Below are positions 8,544 to 18,594 of a DNA stretch of 64,000 nucleotides, in pieces. The stretch is taken from positions 1 to 64,000 of the forward strand of contig NZ_MSDF01000007.1 in the NCBI RefSeq assembly GCF_002022275.1. Direction: 5' to 3'. Both the position numbers and the translations under genes were made by a program. Position 1 is the stretch's first letter, and every line of letters begins with the position of its first letter. Below the pieces are notes generated by a model. That model was not told where the DNA came from, did not search any database, and saw only the letters and a list, made by a program, of their open reading frames with translations. This DNA is from Pseudomonas fluorescens (GTDB lineage: Bacteria; Pseudomonadota; Gammaproteobacteria; Pseudomonadales; Pseudomonadaceae).

Positions 8544-9920
8544 TCAGGTGGCGAAAAGGTAGGCTTCCACGTCCATCCCGGCATCGCGCATTTGCGCCAG
8601 CTTGTAGCGCAAGGTGCGCGGGCTGATGCCCAGGCGTTCGGCGGCTTCTTTGCGGCGGCCGCGCTCGGAACGCAGGGTGTCGATGATCATCTGGAATTCG
8701 CGGCGACGCAGGTCGTCGCCCAGGCCGCCAGACTCGGCTTCAGCCGCCACCAACGGCGCAGGTGCCAGGCTGGGCAACGGTGCCATGCCGCTACCCATAG
8801 CCAGGCAAAAGTCTTGCGGCTGGATCAATCCACCCTGCTGCAAAATCAGCGCACGCTGAATCGCGTTGTCCAATTCGCGCACGTTGCCGGGCCATGGGTA
8901 GCTGATCAGGCACGCCTGAGCCTCGGCCGACAGCCGCGCCTGGGCATGCTTCATTTTTTTGACGTGGTTGTTCAGCAGGCGCTCGGCCAGCGGAATGATG
9001 TCTGCGGGGCGCTCGCGCAACGGGCGCCAGGCCAGCGGGAAGACCGAAAGGCGGTAGAACAGGTCTTCACGAAAGCGCCCCGCCGCCACTTCGCCTGCCA
9101 GGTCGCGGTTGGTAGTGGCCACCACGCGGATGTCCAGCTGGATCGGCTTGCGCGCGCCAACGCGCTCCACTTCGCGTTCCTGCAACACGCGCAGCAGCTT
9201 GGCTTGCAGACCCAGAGGCATTTCGGAGATTTCGTCGAGCAAAATGGTGCCACCATCCGCCTGTTCGAACTTGCCGGCCTGGGCAGCGATGGCGCCGGTG
9301 AACGAGCCTTTTTCATGGCCAAACAAGGTGGCTTCGAGCATGTTGTCGGGGATAGCGGCGCAGTTGATCGCAATGAACGGCTGTTTGGCGCGGCTGGATT
9401 GCTGGTGGATATAACGCGCCAGCACTTCCTTACCGGTGCCTGACTCGCCGGAGATCAGCACGGTGGAATCGCTGCGCGCCACGCGGGCCGCCAGCTCCAG
9501 CAATTGGGCACTGGCAGGCTCGAAAGCGATCGGGCCTTCGCCTTCGGCTGCCGGAATCACGCCGAGGGCATGCCGGGCAACCAGTTCGATCAAGGCTTTG
9601 GGCTCGAAAGGCTTGACCAGGTAATCCGCCGCGCCTTGGCGCATGGCATCCACCGCGCGCTCCACGGCGCCGTGGGCGGTCATCAGCAAGACCGGCAATT
9701 GCGGCTGGCGTGCGCGCAGCAGGCCGAGCAACTGATGGCCGTCCATGCCGGGCATGTTCACATCGCTGACCACCAGGCTGAAGGCCTCTTGGTCAACCGC
9801 CTCCAAGGCTTCTTCGGCAGAACCGACCGCCCGGTAGTCATGGCCCGCCAACAGCAGCGTGTCAGCCAATGCCTCACGCAGGGCGCGATCGTCTTCAACC
9901 AGCAAAACCTTGATAGCCAT
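8544..9920 (-). CDS. fleR: Sigma-54-dependent response regulator FleR
   Basis: A 458-residue NtrC-family activator. The receiver domain (residues 1-120) has phosphoacceptor D53. The AAA+ domain carries Walker A GESGTGKE and the RpoN-contact loop GSFTGA (serine in place of the common alanine). The C-terminal helix-turn-helix lies in RKEAAERLGISPRTLRYKL. FleR activates class III genes (hook, basal body) when phosphorylated by FleS, whose gene is 7 bases upstream. The length and order match P. aeruginosa FleR. Confidence 0.96.
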   Translation of the reverse strand: MAIKVLLVEDDRALREALADTLLLAGHDYRAVGSAEEALEAVDQEAFSLVVSDVNMPGMDGHQLLGLLRARQPQLPVLLMTAHGAVERAVDAMRQGAADYLVKPFEPKALIELVARHALGVIPAAEGEGPIAFEPASAQLLELAARVARSDSTVLISGESGTGKEVLARYIHQQSSRAKQPFIAINCAAIPDNMLEATLFGHEKGSFTGAIAAQAGKFEQADGGTILLDEISEMPLGLQAKLLRVLQEREVERVGARKPIQLDIRVVATTNRDLAGEVAAGRFREDLFYRLSVFPLAWRPLRERPADIIPLAERLLNNHVKKMKHAQARLSAEAQACLISYPWPGNVRELDNAIQRALILQQGGLIQPQDFCLAMGSGMAPLPSLAPAPLVAAEAESGGLGDDLRRREFQMIIDTLRSERGRRKEAAERLGISPRTLRYKLAQMRDAGMDVEAYLFAT

Positions 9921-9927
9921 AATCCTT

Positions 9928-11142
9928 TTACTCCGCGCTCACCGCGCCTGAAAACAGCGGCAAGGTCATCAATGCACAGGTGCCACGCCCCACACGGGAG
10001 TGCAGTTGCAATTCTCCCTGATGAGCACGCGCCACTGCCTTGACCACGGTCAGGCCCAGGCCCGTACCGTTGGTTTTAGTGGTAAAGAAGGGTTCGCCCA
10101 GGCGCTGCAGCACCACCGGGTCGATGCCGCTGCCGCTGTCGCTGATGCACAGGCGCAAGGTCTGCTCGCGGCTGTACAAGTGGATTTTGAGCCGCGCACC
10201 CGGGCCGCTGGCCTGGGTGGCGTTTTCAATCAGGTTGAGCAAGGCGCCGACCAGCGTGTCGCGGTTGCACAGCAATTCGCCGAGGTGGCTGTCGCATTGC
10301 CAACGCACATTCACGTCCTGGATATGCGTGGCGGCCGCCGCTTGCAGCGACTGCATCAGCGCCGAAGGCGTAACGCGGTCGGTCAGCGGCAGTTCGCCGC
10401 GGGCAAACACCAGCATGTCGCGCACCTGATGCTCCAACTCATGCAGGCGTTCCTTGAGACGGCCAGCAAAACGTTGGTGGGTGGCGGCCGGCAATTGCTC
10501 ATCAGTCAAATGACTGGCGTAGATCAGCGCCGCAGACAGTGGCGTGCGGATCTGATGCGCCAGAGAAGCGACCATCCGCCCCAGCGACGACAACCGTTCA
10601 TGACGCGCCAGCTGGTCTTGCAGGTGGCGGGTTTCCGTCAGGTCATTGAGCAGCACCAATTGGCCCGGCTCGGAATCGAGGGAACGCGTGGCGATGGACA
10701 GGCGACGCCCGTCTTTCAGGGAAATTTCGTGACCGTCGTCTTCACGCGGGGCAAAGCAGCGGGTGATGACTTCGCGCCACAACTCGCCTTCCAGCGGCAG
10801 GCCGAGCATGTCGACGGCCGCCGGGTTGGCTTCGCGCACGCGGCCCTGATCGTCAATGACGATCACGCCACCGGGCAGCAGCGACAGCAGGTTTTGCAGG
10901 CGGTTAGCCAGGCGCTCTTTCTCGGCCAACTCTTCCATGCGCTGGGCACTGACCACGGCCAGCTCGCCCTTGAGCTCGGAAACCCGAGCCTCCAGCAAGC
11001 TGTAGGAGTCAGTCAATTGGCTCGACATCTGGTTGAACAGCGAAAAGGCCTGTTCCAGGCCCTGTCGGCTTTGCTGCTCTACAGAAGGGAGGAGCCCTGC
11101 AAGATCGGGGGCCGAAGAATGTTGGGCGGCGTGGGGCATCAT
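9928..11142 (-). CDS. fleS: Sensor histidine kinase FleS
   Basis: A 404-residue kinase without obvious membrane segments. A coiled coil lies near residues 50-85, a PAS domain at about 85-170 (GGVIVIDDQGRV), and the HisKA motif ASLAHQIRTPLS puts the phospho-histidine at 196. A GHKL ATPase domain follows (NLIENATQA, DSGSGI, TKTNGTGLGL). It phosphorylates FleR. Two adjacent ATG codons (11142, 11139) are possible starts. Transcription is likely from the sigma-54 site at 11193-11208 under FleQ. Confidence 0.95.
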   Translation of the reverse strand: MMPHAAQHSSAPDLAGLLPSVEQQSRQGLEQAFSLFNQMSSQLTDSYSLLEARVSELKGELAVVSAQRMEELAEKERLANRLQNLLSLLPGGVIVIDDQGRVREANPAAVDMLGLPLEGELWREVITRCFAPREDDGHEISLKDGRRLSIATRSLDSEPGQLVLLNDLTETRHLQDQLARHERLSSLGRMVASLAHQIRTPLSAALIYASHLTDEQLPAATHQRFAGRLKERLHELEHQVRDMLVFARGELPLTDRVTPSALMQSLQAAAATHIQDVNVRWQCDSHLGELLCNRDTLVGALLNLIENATQASGPGARLKIHLYSREQTLRLCISDSGSGIDPVVLQRLGEPFFTTKTNGTGLGLTVVKAVARAHQGELQLHSRVGRGTCALMTLPLFSGAVSAE

Positions 11143-11192
11143 GCTCTCTCGCTTGGCTGACCGTCAGTTAAACGGAACGTTGCGAGGGCTGT

Positions 11193-11208
11193 AGCAATAC
11201 CCGTGCCG
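11193..11208 (-). promoter_or_regulatory. Sigma-54 promoter of fleSR
   Basis: The minus strand reads CGGCAC, five bases, TTGCT, with GG and GC 10 bases apart. Only the first consensus base differs from TGGCAC. It lies about 50 bases before fleS. The expected activator is FleQ, encoded next door. Confidence 0.82.
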
Positions 11209-11237
11209 AAAAAAAACCGCTGATTAATCAGCGGTTT
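11208..11237 (-). terminator. Rho-independent terminator of fleQ
   Basis: A perfect self-complementary stem (AAACCGCTGATTAATCAGCGG and its continuation, 11214-11237) is followed on the minus strand by a run of T residues. It lies 13 bases after the fleQ stop. Its T-run abuts the -24 element of the fleSR promoter. Confidence 0.9.
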
Positions 11238-11249
11238 GTATTTCAGGCG

Positions 11250-12725
<1,476 letters not shown>

Positions 12726-12841
12726 GCAATAGCAACTTCCCTAGTTAACTCAAATGCCCTGGACTCGCGGGCAATCTAGATGGCTGTAAGCATTTTCTGC
12801 GTTACAACCGTCTGAAATCTGAAAACAGCACTAGTTAAGTC

Positions 12842-12877
12842 AAAAAATCGCGCGCAGTCAAATTTATGACGCGCGTT
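12842..12877 (-). terminator. Probable terminator after fliT
   Basis: The minus strand gives an imperfect GC stem (CGCGCGTCA pairing with TGACTGCGCGCG around an AT loop) followed by ATTTTTTG. It lies about 20 bases downstream of fliT and upstream of the fleQ promoter region, so it separates the two transcripts. Confidence 0.7.
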
Positions 12878-12895
12878 CGGATTAACTGCGCCCGT

Positions 12896-13192
12896 TCAGC
12901 CGAACAGATGGTAAACCTTTGACGCACTTTGCGCGCGATTGATCTGCGACATCTCTTCAAAAATCGCCTGGCGTTCGCCGGTCGTCACCTCCAGCAACTG
13001 TTGATACACCTCCAACAGGCTCTCCAGTTTCTGGCGCAGAGCATCCTCGTCCGCGGGCGCGTTGTTCAGCGCCTCATCGATCACCGCACGGCAGCCCATG
13101 TCCAGTTCGCCGATGGCGTCCCAGTTACGTGCAGCCAAGGCATCGACCAAGGCTTCGCGGGTCTCGTCAATCCGTTGCAGGGCGTGGCTCAT
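12896..13192 (-). CDS. fliT: Flagellar protein FliT
   Basis: A 98-residue helical protein in the position of FliT, 24 bases after fliS. FliT is the export chaperone of the filament cap FliD. The sequence is poorly conserved across genera; the assignment rests on size, helical content and the fliD-fliS-fliT order. Pseudomonas annotations often call it only a flagellar assembly protein. Confidence 0.8.
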   Translation of the reverse strand: MSHALQRIDETREALVDALAARNWDAIGELDMGCRAVIDEALNNAPADEDALRQKLESLLEVYQQLLEVTTGERQAIFEEMSQINRAQSASKVYHLFG

Positions 13193-13216
13193 GACATCAT
13201 CCTCAGGCCAAAAGGC

Positions 13217-13606
13217 CTACAGTGTTGCAATACCGTCCCAGCCTTCCTTGAGCGTAATCATCAGGCCGGCTACTTCGTCGATCATGGCGACATCGCTCTT
13301 GCTGTTGGCTTCAAGCAAACGCGTGGTCATGTAGGCATACAGGTTGTCGAGCTGCTGCAAAGCGGCCGGATCTTCGGTTTTTTCCGGGTTCAGGCCGTCA
13401 CGCAGACCGATCAAAATGTCGATCGCCTTACCCAGCAACAAACCTTTTTGCGCGATATCACCACGAGCCATGGCGCCCTTGGCCTGAGCCATGCGATCCA
13501 GCGCGCCTTCCATCAACATCTGGACCAGACGGTGCGGGCTGGCTTCGGAGATCTGGGCATGGGAATTGACCTTCTGGTATTGGCGAAGGGCTCTCATGGG
13601 ATTCAT
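13217..13606 (-). CDS. fliS: Flagellin export chaperone FliS
   Basis: A 129-residue four-helix protein. The signature SPHRLVQMLMEGALDRMAQAKGA and the tail region with ARLIxGLRDGLNPE are typical of FliS. It binds the C-terminus of flagellin and prevents premature polymerisation. A candidate sigma-28 promoter at 13657-13683 could drive fliST in addition to readthrough from fliD. Confidence 0.95.
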   Translation of the reverse strand: MNPMRALRQYQKVNSHAQISEASPHRLVQMLMEGALDRMAQAKGAMARGDIAQKGLLLGKAIDILIGLRDGLNPEKTEDPAALQQLDNLYAYMTTRLLEANSKSDVAMIDEVAGLMITLKEGWDGIATL

Positions 13607-13656
13607 GTTTCTACCTCGTGACAGGCGACAGCTAAATTGGATGGGCTCTGATTAAT

Positions 13657-13683
13657 ATGTCGACCGGGTCGCAAAAAACTTTA
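13657..13683 (-). promoter_or_regulatory. Candidate FliA (sigma-28) promoter for fliST
   Basis: The minus strand shows TAAAGTTT, a perfect -35 for sigma-28, then 11 bases, then GTCGACAT, which matches 5 of 8 positions of the -10 consensus GCCGATAA. The distance to fliS is 50 bases. The -10 is weak, hence moderate confidence. Confidence 0.5.
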
Positions 13684-13750
13684 ACCCGGCGATCTTGCGA
13701 AGGTCGCGCCCGACGAAGGCATTCACCTCGCCGGACGGCCTCATTGAGGA

Positions 13751-15160
13751 TCAAGTGGTCTTCGGATTGTTCAGCGAATCGAGCGTGGTCATAACACTGG
13801 TTCGTTGAGCGGTGAGCTGGGCAACCAAGTTGTTCATCGTCGTGTATTTGGCGGTCAGGCTTACCTTCAGGGCCGCCATGCGCGCTGTCAGGGTGTCCTG
13901 CTGATTTTGCAGGTCCTTGATCGTGTCGGACAGGGTCGAGGACCGTGTAGCGAGCACGCCGGTGTTGGTCTGCGCATAGCTGTCAGTCGCGGACTTCATG
14001 CGCGACAGCAGGCCGTTATCGCCGTTGAAAATTCCGCCGATGTCGGTCGGGTTGGTCGCAATAGCTGCACTGAACAGCTTGTCGTCGATGCTCAGTTTGC
14101 CGGTGCTCTGGTCAGTGTTCACGCCAAACTGCGCCAGCGACTTCAAGGAACCCGTGCCTGCCATCGCGTTCAGCTCAGCACGAATGGCCGACTGCAGGGT
14201 ACGCATGGTGGCATCGCCCGTCAGCGCCGAAGGCGTGGTGGTACCGTCCGGGTTGGTGGTCACCTTGGTCTCGGCGCTTATCGCTGTGAGCAATGCGTTA
14301 TAGGTGTCAACAAAGCCCTTGACCGCACTCTTGAGCGTGTCGGTGCTCCTTGCGACGGTGATGGTCGAAGACGAGCGCAGAACGCCCGTGGAGTTCGCAT
14401 CGGTAACCCCGGCAGGCCAGGGCGACACAGCGCTCAATTTGATACTCACGCCGCTGATTGCATCGGTCAGGGTGTTGCTTTTGGACTCCTGAGGCGTGCC
14501 ATCAATGGTGTACTTCGCATTCTGCGGCGCAGCGCCCACCACCGACGTGCCAGTTTCCAGCCCGGAGTTACCACCCACTGTAATATCAGTGCCGACACCG
14601 GTATTGGTTGACGTCAGGACCATCCGCGAACCAGTGGCATCAGTCAGGATGTTGGCACTGAGGCCTGAACTGGTGAGCTGTGCGTTGATCGAGTCACGCA
14701 CTTGCTGCAACGTCGCGCCCGCGGGCACGCTGACTGCGTAGCTTTGGCCCGACTGGGAAATCGTCAGCGAAGTCGCCGAGGTACCGGAGTTGACGACCGT
14801 GGATGCGCCGCCGGCAAAGGTTTTGGTAGCCAGTTTGGAGGCAGTCGCCAGCTGGTTGACTACCAGCAGATAGCTGCCGGCCGAAGCATTGGCGCCCAGG
14901 GTCACACTGGAAACGTTGGGGTCTGAAGTCGTCGCCGTCAGGCCACCGATACTCGCATCCTTGGACATGTTGTCCATGGCGCCACGGAAGGCATCCAGGG
15001 CAGCCTGAATCTTGCCGATTGATGACAGCTGGGCGGTCGAGGTCGTCGACTGTTTGTTGATCTGCGATTGCTTCGGCGCCTGCTCAGCGTTCACCAAGGC
15101 GGTCACGATCGACTGGGTATCAATGCCCGTTACCGGGCCGCTGATGGATATGTCACCCAT
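13751..15160 (-). CDS. fliD: Flagellar filament capping protein FliD
   Basis: A 469-residue hook-associated protein 2. The N-terminal FliD_N domain (SGIDTQSIV-like start ISGPVTGIDTQSIVTALVNAEQ region) and the C-terminal FliD_C domain with coiled coil (SSTLSDTIKDLQNQQDTL) are both present, separated by the variable Ser/Thr-rich domain exposed at the filament tip. It folds at the growing tip and promotes flagellin insertion. The length is usual for P. fluorescens. Confidence 0.96.
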   Translation of the reverse strand: MGDISISGPVTGIDTQSIVTALVNAEQAPKQSQINKQSTTSTAQLSSIGKIQAALDAFRGAMDNMSKDASIGGLTATTSDPNVSSVTLGANASAGSYLLVVNQLATASKLATKTFAGGASTVVNSGTSATSLTISQSGQSYAVSVPAGATLQQVRDSINAQLTSSGLSANILTDATGSRMVLTSTNTGVGTDITVGGNSGLETGTSVVGAAPQNAKYTIDGTPQESKSNTLTDAISGVSIKLSAVSPWPAGVTDANSTGVLRSSSTITVARSTDTLKSAVKGFVDTYNALLTAISAETKVTTNPDGTTTPSALTGDATMRTLQSAIRAELNAMAGTGSLKSLAQFGVNTDQSTGKLSIDDKLFSAAIATNPTDIGGIFNGDNGLLSRMKSATDSYAQTNTGVLATRSSTLSDTIKDLQNQQDTLTARMAALKVSLTAKYTTMNNLVAQLTAQRTSVMTTLDSLNNPKTT

Positions 15161-15241
15161 GATGTTTTCTCCTGATCCGGGGCTGGCGCTTTATTGACGA
15201 ACGACGCCTAAAGCAGCTACAGCAACAAAATTCATGCCAGC

Positions 15242-15601
15242 TCAGACTTTAGCGTCAAACAGCACATTGCTGGCGTCGTGAAGACTTTGTGCGAGTTTCA
15301 ATGCGGTTTCCGAAGGGATCTGGCGGATCACCTCGCCACTGTCGGTCGCAATCACCTTGACCACCACCTGATGGGTGGAGTCATCAATGGAAAACTCCAG
15401 GTTGCGCTGGGCAGCCTGTACAAATTTGCGAATATCCGTCACTGCCTGTTCAAGGTCGGACGGCTTCGAGTCCTGCTGTGTTTGAGCCGTTACCGGTACA
15501 GGATCTACCTTGGCTTTCTGCGGGTCACTGCTCACGGGGGCAGGTGCGCTCTGCGGCGCCACTGCAGGATAAGACAGGTTCAACTTCACACTCATGTCCA
15601 T
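15242..15601 (-). CDS. flaG: FlaG family protein
   Basis: A 119-residue protein with an N-terminal variable region (Pro/Ala/Lys) and a C-terminal FlaG domain (FVQAAQRNLEFSIDDSTHQVVVKV, then GEVIRQIPSE). FlaG affects filament length in pseudomonads. The start was placed at the ATG at 15601 because AGGAG lies 7 bases before it; earlier in-frame GTG/ATG codons overlap that ribosome binding site. It lies between fliC and fliD, as in P. aeruginosa. Confidence 0.9.
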   Translation of the reverse strand: MDMSVKLNLSYPAVAPQSAPAPVSSDPQKAKVDPVPVTAQTQQDSKPSDLEQAVTDIRKFVQAAQRNLEFSIDDSTHQVVVKVIATDSGEVIRQIPSETALKLAQSLHDASNVLFDAKV

Positions 15602-15625
15602 GTCCAATCTCCTCATCACGCAAAA

Positions 15626-15650
15626 GACAAAAGGGCACGTAAACGCGCCC
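15626..15650 (-). terminator. Terminator after fliC
   Basis: The minus strand gives GGGCGCGTTTACGTGCCC followed by TTTTGTCTTTT, a short stem with a U-rich tail 27 bases after the flagellin stop. It would insulate the very abundant fliC message from flaG. Confidence 0.8.
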
Positions 15651-15676
15651 TTCCGTCATTCATCTACCGATGGCTA

Positions 15677-17122
15677 TTACTGAAGCAGCTTCAGTACAGC
15701 GGATGGCAGTTGGTTGGCCTGGGACAGGATCGCAGTGGAAGCCTGTTGCAGGGTTTGTTGCTTGGTCAACTGAGCAGTTTCAGCAGCGTAGTCAACGTCC
15801 TGGATCTGACCGCGAGCGGCGCTGGAGTTGTCGGAGATGCTCTGCAGGTTGGCAACGGTGTTGTCGAAACGGTTTTGTACAGCACCGAGGCCGGCACGCT
15901 GGGAGTCGATGTCGGAGATCGCTTGAGTGATCACGTCGATCGAGTTCTGTGCGTTGGCAGCAGTGGTGATGTCAGTGTTGTTGACGGTAGTTTTGGTGGA
16001 GTTGGCAGCAGTACCGGTAGCTGCGAACAGACCAGTTACACCTGCGCCGCTCAGCGAGTAGCTGCTGGAGGAGTTCAGGGAAACAGCGCCAGTTGCGATG
16101 ATAGCGGTGTTAGCCAGGGCTACGGCAGTGCCGAAAGTACCGGTACCGTCTTGGGTAGCAACCTTGATACCGGCTACAGCGCCTGGGTCGCCAGCGTTGA
16201 AGGTCAGGTTCTCACCGGTGTCAGACTTGACCGACAGCGCTTGAGTGGTCGAATCGAAGTTAACGGTGATGCCCAGTTTGGCAGCGTTGGACTTCAGTTG
16301 GTCAGCCAGGTCGGAAGTGCTGGTCACGCCAGTGAACTGAACGGCAGTACCGCTGCCCACTTTCAGGGTGAAGTTGGCGCTGGCAGGGGTTGCACCAGCA
16401 ATGGCAGCGGAGTCAACGGTGAACTGGGCAACAGTGCTGGCAGTAGCAGCCAGGCCGCCGACAGCGCCGTTCATCTGAGCAGCGATCTGCTTGGCGGAAG
16501 CACCGGCAGCGATGGTCAGGTTGGAGGACTGGCCGCCACCGGTAACAGCGATCGCGCCGCCGGCAACGCCTGTTGCGCTTGGAGCAACGCCTTGGCTTTT
16601 CAGCTGCTGCGAACCAATGTTGTTGGCTGCAACGTTACCGATGCTCATGTCGATGGTCTGGTTGGCGTTGGCGCCGACCTGGAAGGAAGTAGTACCGAAA
16701 GAACCGTCCAGCAGGTTCTTGCCACCGAAGGTAGTGGTGGTAGCGATACGGGTCAATTCAGCAGTCAGTGCTGCGTATTGAGCCTGGTTCGACTTACGGT
16801 CTTCAGCGCTTGGCGAGCCGTTGGCGGATTGCAGAGCCAGGGTACGCATGCTTTGCAGGATGTTGGTGGACTGCTGCATGGCGCCTTCAGCGGTCTGAGC
16901 AATCGAGCTGCCGTCGTTGGCGTTTTTGATTGCAACGCCCAGGCCGTTGATCTGGCTGGTCAGACGGTTGGAGATTTGCAGGCCGGCCGCATCGTCTTTG
17001 GCGCTGTTGATACGCAGGCCGGAGGACAGACGCTGCATGGAGGTTTGCAGGGCGCTGGAAGCCTTGTTCAGGTTGTTCTGAACGTTCAACGAAGCAAGGT
17101 TGGTGTTTACTGTTAAAGCCAT
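15677..17122 (-). CDS. fliC: Flagellin FliC
   Basis: A 481-residue filament subunit. The conserved N-terminal D0/D1 domain ([18 protein letters not shown]) and C-terminal D1/D0 domain (ending [10 protein letters not shown]) flank a Ser/Thr/Ala/Gly-rich variable centre. The segment [20 protein letters not shown], residues about 30-49, corresponds to the plant-recognised flg22 epitope and differs from the canonical peptide at two adjacent sites (SGL versus TGS). A sigma-28 promoter at 17203-17229 precedes it. Codon use is visibly more restricted than in the neighbours, as expected for high expression. Confidence 0.98.
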   Translation of the reverse strand: MALTVNTNLASLNVQNNLNKASSALQTSMQRLSSGLRINSAKDDAAGLQISNRLTSQINGLGVAIKNANDGSSIAQTAEGAMQQSTNILQSMRTLALQSANGSPSAEDRKSNQAQYAALTAELTRIATTTTFGGKNLLDGSFGTTSFQVGANANQTIDMSIGNVAANNIGSQQLKSQGVAPSATGVAGGAIAVTGGGQSSNLTIAAGASAKQIAAQMNGAVGGLAATASTVAQFTVDSAAIAGATPASANFTLKVGSGTAVQFTGVTSTSDLADQLKSNAAKLGITVNFDSTTQALSVKSDTGENLTFNAGDPGAVAGIKVATQDGTGTFGTAVALANTAIIATGAVSLNSSSSYSLSGAGVTGLFAATGTAANSTKTTVNNTDITTAANAQNSIDVITQAISDIDSQRAGLGAVQNRFDNTVANLQSISDNSSAARGQIQDVDYAAETAQLTKQQTLQQASTAILSQANQLPSAVLKLLQ

Positions 17123-17202
17123 GACGAAATCCTCGTGGGTTGTTTACTGCGGCTTCCGGCCCTGGCAACCGCCGGGTGTGGCCTAGAGAACCTTCGTAAT
17201 AG

Positions 17203-17229
17203 TTATCGTCGTATAAGCCGGTTGCTTGA
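17203..17229 (-). promoter_or_regulatory. FliA (sigma-28) promoter of fliC
   Basis: The minus strand reads TCAAGCAA, 11 bases, GACGATAA. The -10 matches GCCGATAA at 7 of 8 positions and the spacing is exact. It lies about 80 bases before the flagellin start codon. Confidence 0.85.
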
Positions 17230-17299
17230 GGACTTTTTTGGTTTTTTTTACTGGCCCCGCGCCACCCCTTGTAATTCAAGCATTTACGATAGCTCAAAC

Positions 17300-17320
17300 A
17301 CCCGCAAATGCGGGGTTTTC
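17300..17320 (+). terminator. Short hairpin, possible plus-strand terminator
   Basis: CCCGCAAATGCGGGG followed by TTTTC forms a small stem with a short U tail on the plus strand. It precedes the stronger bidirectional hairpin at 17332-17370. No plus-strand gene ends here, so its role is unclear. Confidence 0.35.
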
Positions 17321-17331
17321 TGACGCCAAAT

Positions 17332-17370
17332 AAAAAACGCCCAGGCTTTTTCAAGCCTGGGCGTTTTTTA
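17332..17370. terminator. Strong bidirectional terminator
   Basis: AAAAAACGCCCAGGCTT, a three-base-type loop, and the complementary AAGCCTGGGCGTTTTTT form a long perfect stem with A/T runs on both sides. It ends the ketoacyl-ACP synthase gene 17 bases after its stop and separates it from the fliC promoter. Confidence 0.95.
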
Positions 17371-17387
17371 TGCAGCCTATCAGGGCG

Positions 17388-18317
17388 TCACGGGCGATAG
17401 AGAATCGCCGAACCCCACGACAAGCCCACACCAAAACCGCTGATTGCCACGCGCTTCCAGTCGCCATCCATCATGTGCTTTTCCAGCAGCAGCGGAATGC
17501 TCGAGGACACGGTGTTGCCGGTCTCAACCATGTCCTTGATGAACTTCTCCACCGGCGCATCTTCGAAACGCCGGGCCACGGCGTCGACAATCGCCGCGCT
17601 GCCCTGGTGGATGCAGAACGCATCAATCTCGTCAGCTTTCAGGTCCGACTCATTGAGCAACTGGTGCAAATGCGCAGGTACCTTGAGCAAGGCAAAGTTG
17701 AACACCTGGCGGCCGTTCATGAAAAACACGCCGTCGCTGACCTTTAAATGCGGTGCGCCGGAGCCGTCGGTGCCGAATTTCGACTTGCCCAGCAACCACG
17801 GAGCGTCTTCGCCCATCCAGGTGGCCGTGGCGGCATCGCCGAACAACATGGTGGTGTTGCGGTCTTCCGGGTCGACGATCTTGGAGTACGGGTCGGCGGT
17901 GATCAGCAGGCCGTTTTTCAGGCCGGTGGCTTCCATGAAGCCCTTCATCGCGTAGATACCGTAGACATAACCGGAGCAGCCCAGGGAAATGTCGAACGCC
18001 GCCACGTGGGTCGGCAGGCCCAGTTTGTCCTGAACGATGGCGGCCGTGTGCGGCAAGCCCTCTTCATCACCGTTCTGGGTCACGACGATCAGCGCGTCGA
18101 TGGATTCGCGCTTCAAATCCGGGTTGTTGGCAAACAAGGCGTTGACCGCCTCGACGCACAGGTCGGAGGTTTCCTGCGCAGCATCCTTGCGCGGCAGGAA
18201 CGCCGAACCGATCTTGCCGATGATGAAATCTTCATCCTTGGCGAATTTGGCGCCCTGGGCGTAGTTATCGACCCCGTCTGCCGGCACGTAACTGGCGATG
18301 CTTTTTATGCCAATCAT
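17388..18317 (-). CDS. Ketoacyl-ACP synthase III family protein in flagellin locus
   Basis: A 309-residue FabH-like thiolase-fold enzyme. The catalytic triad is complete: C114 in SLGCSGYVYG, H237 in CIHQGS and N268 in ETGNTVSSSIP. FabH-type enzymes condense an acyl-CoA with malonyl-ACP. The gene is placed between fliC and flgL, where P. syringae has flagellin glycosylation genes fgt1, fgt2 and a FabH-like orf3. A role in making an acyl group for a flagellin glycan is an inference from this position. No glycosyltransferase lies beside it here. It has its own terminator, and the upstream 277 bases hold no other gene. Confidence 0.88.
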   Translation of the reverse strand: MIGIKSIASYVPADGVDNYAQGAKFAKDEDFIIGKIGSAFLPRKDAAQETSDLCVEAVNALFANNPDLKRESIDALIVVTQNGDEEGLPHTAAIVQDKLGLPTHVAAFDISLGCSGYVYGIYAMKGFMEATGLKNGLLITADPYSKIVDPEDRNTTMLFGDAATATWMGEDAPWLLGKSKFGTDGSGAPHLKVSDGVFFMNGRQVFNFALLKVPAHLHQLLNESDLKADEIDAFCIHQGSAAIVDAVARRFEDAPVEKFIKDMVETGNTVSSSIPLLLEKHMMDGDWKRVAISGFGVGLSWGSAILYRP

Positions 18318-18549
18318 TGTGGCTTCCCAATACTAAATAGCTGGAGAACACCCCTCGGACTACGCCGGGAGTGCTGACAATAAAGGGGATAACCCCATAA
18401 CAATCTCGCTGAAAGCCCCCACGTAAAGACCCGCAGACGACTTATCCTTTTCACACGATACAGTGAAGATGCGCTTTATGACTCACAGGTCACTCAATTT
18501 TGTGTGCTTTATGCAAAACCCGGCAACATTCCAGCCGCCAGAAACGACA

Positions 18550-18579
18550 ACGGCCCACCCTGTTGCCAGGGTGGGCCGT
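18550..18579 (-). terminator. Terminator after flgL
   Basis: ACGGCCCACCCTG and CAGGGTGGGCCGT form a 13-base-pair stem around a short loop, 16 bases beyond the flgL stop. On the minus strand it is followed by TGTCGTTTC, a weak U tract. It probably ends the flgF-L transcript. Confidence 0.75.
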
Positions 18580-18594
18580 CTGTTATTACGCCGA

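Noticed and set aside
15161..15241. A sigma-54 promoter before fliD (TGGCAT ... TTGCT on the minus strand)
   Set aside because: The GG and GC elements are 13 bases apart rather than 10, so the spacing does not fit.
15278..17116. A 612-codon plus-strand frame opposite fliC
   Set aside because: It is low-complexity Gly/Ser/Val sequence mirroring the flagellin codon pattern; the flagellin frame is certain.
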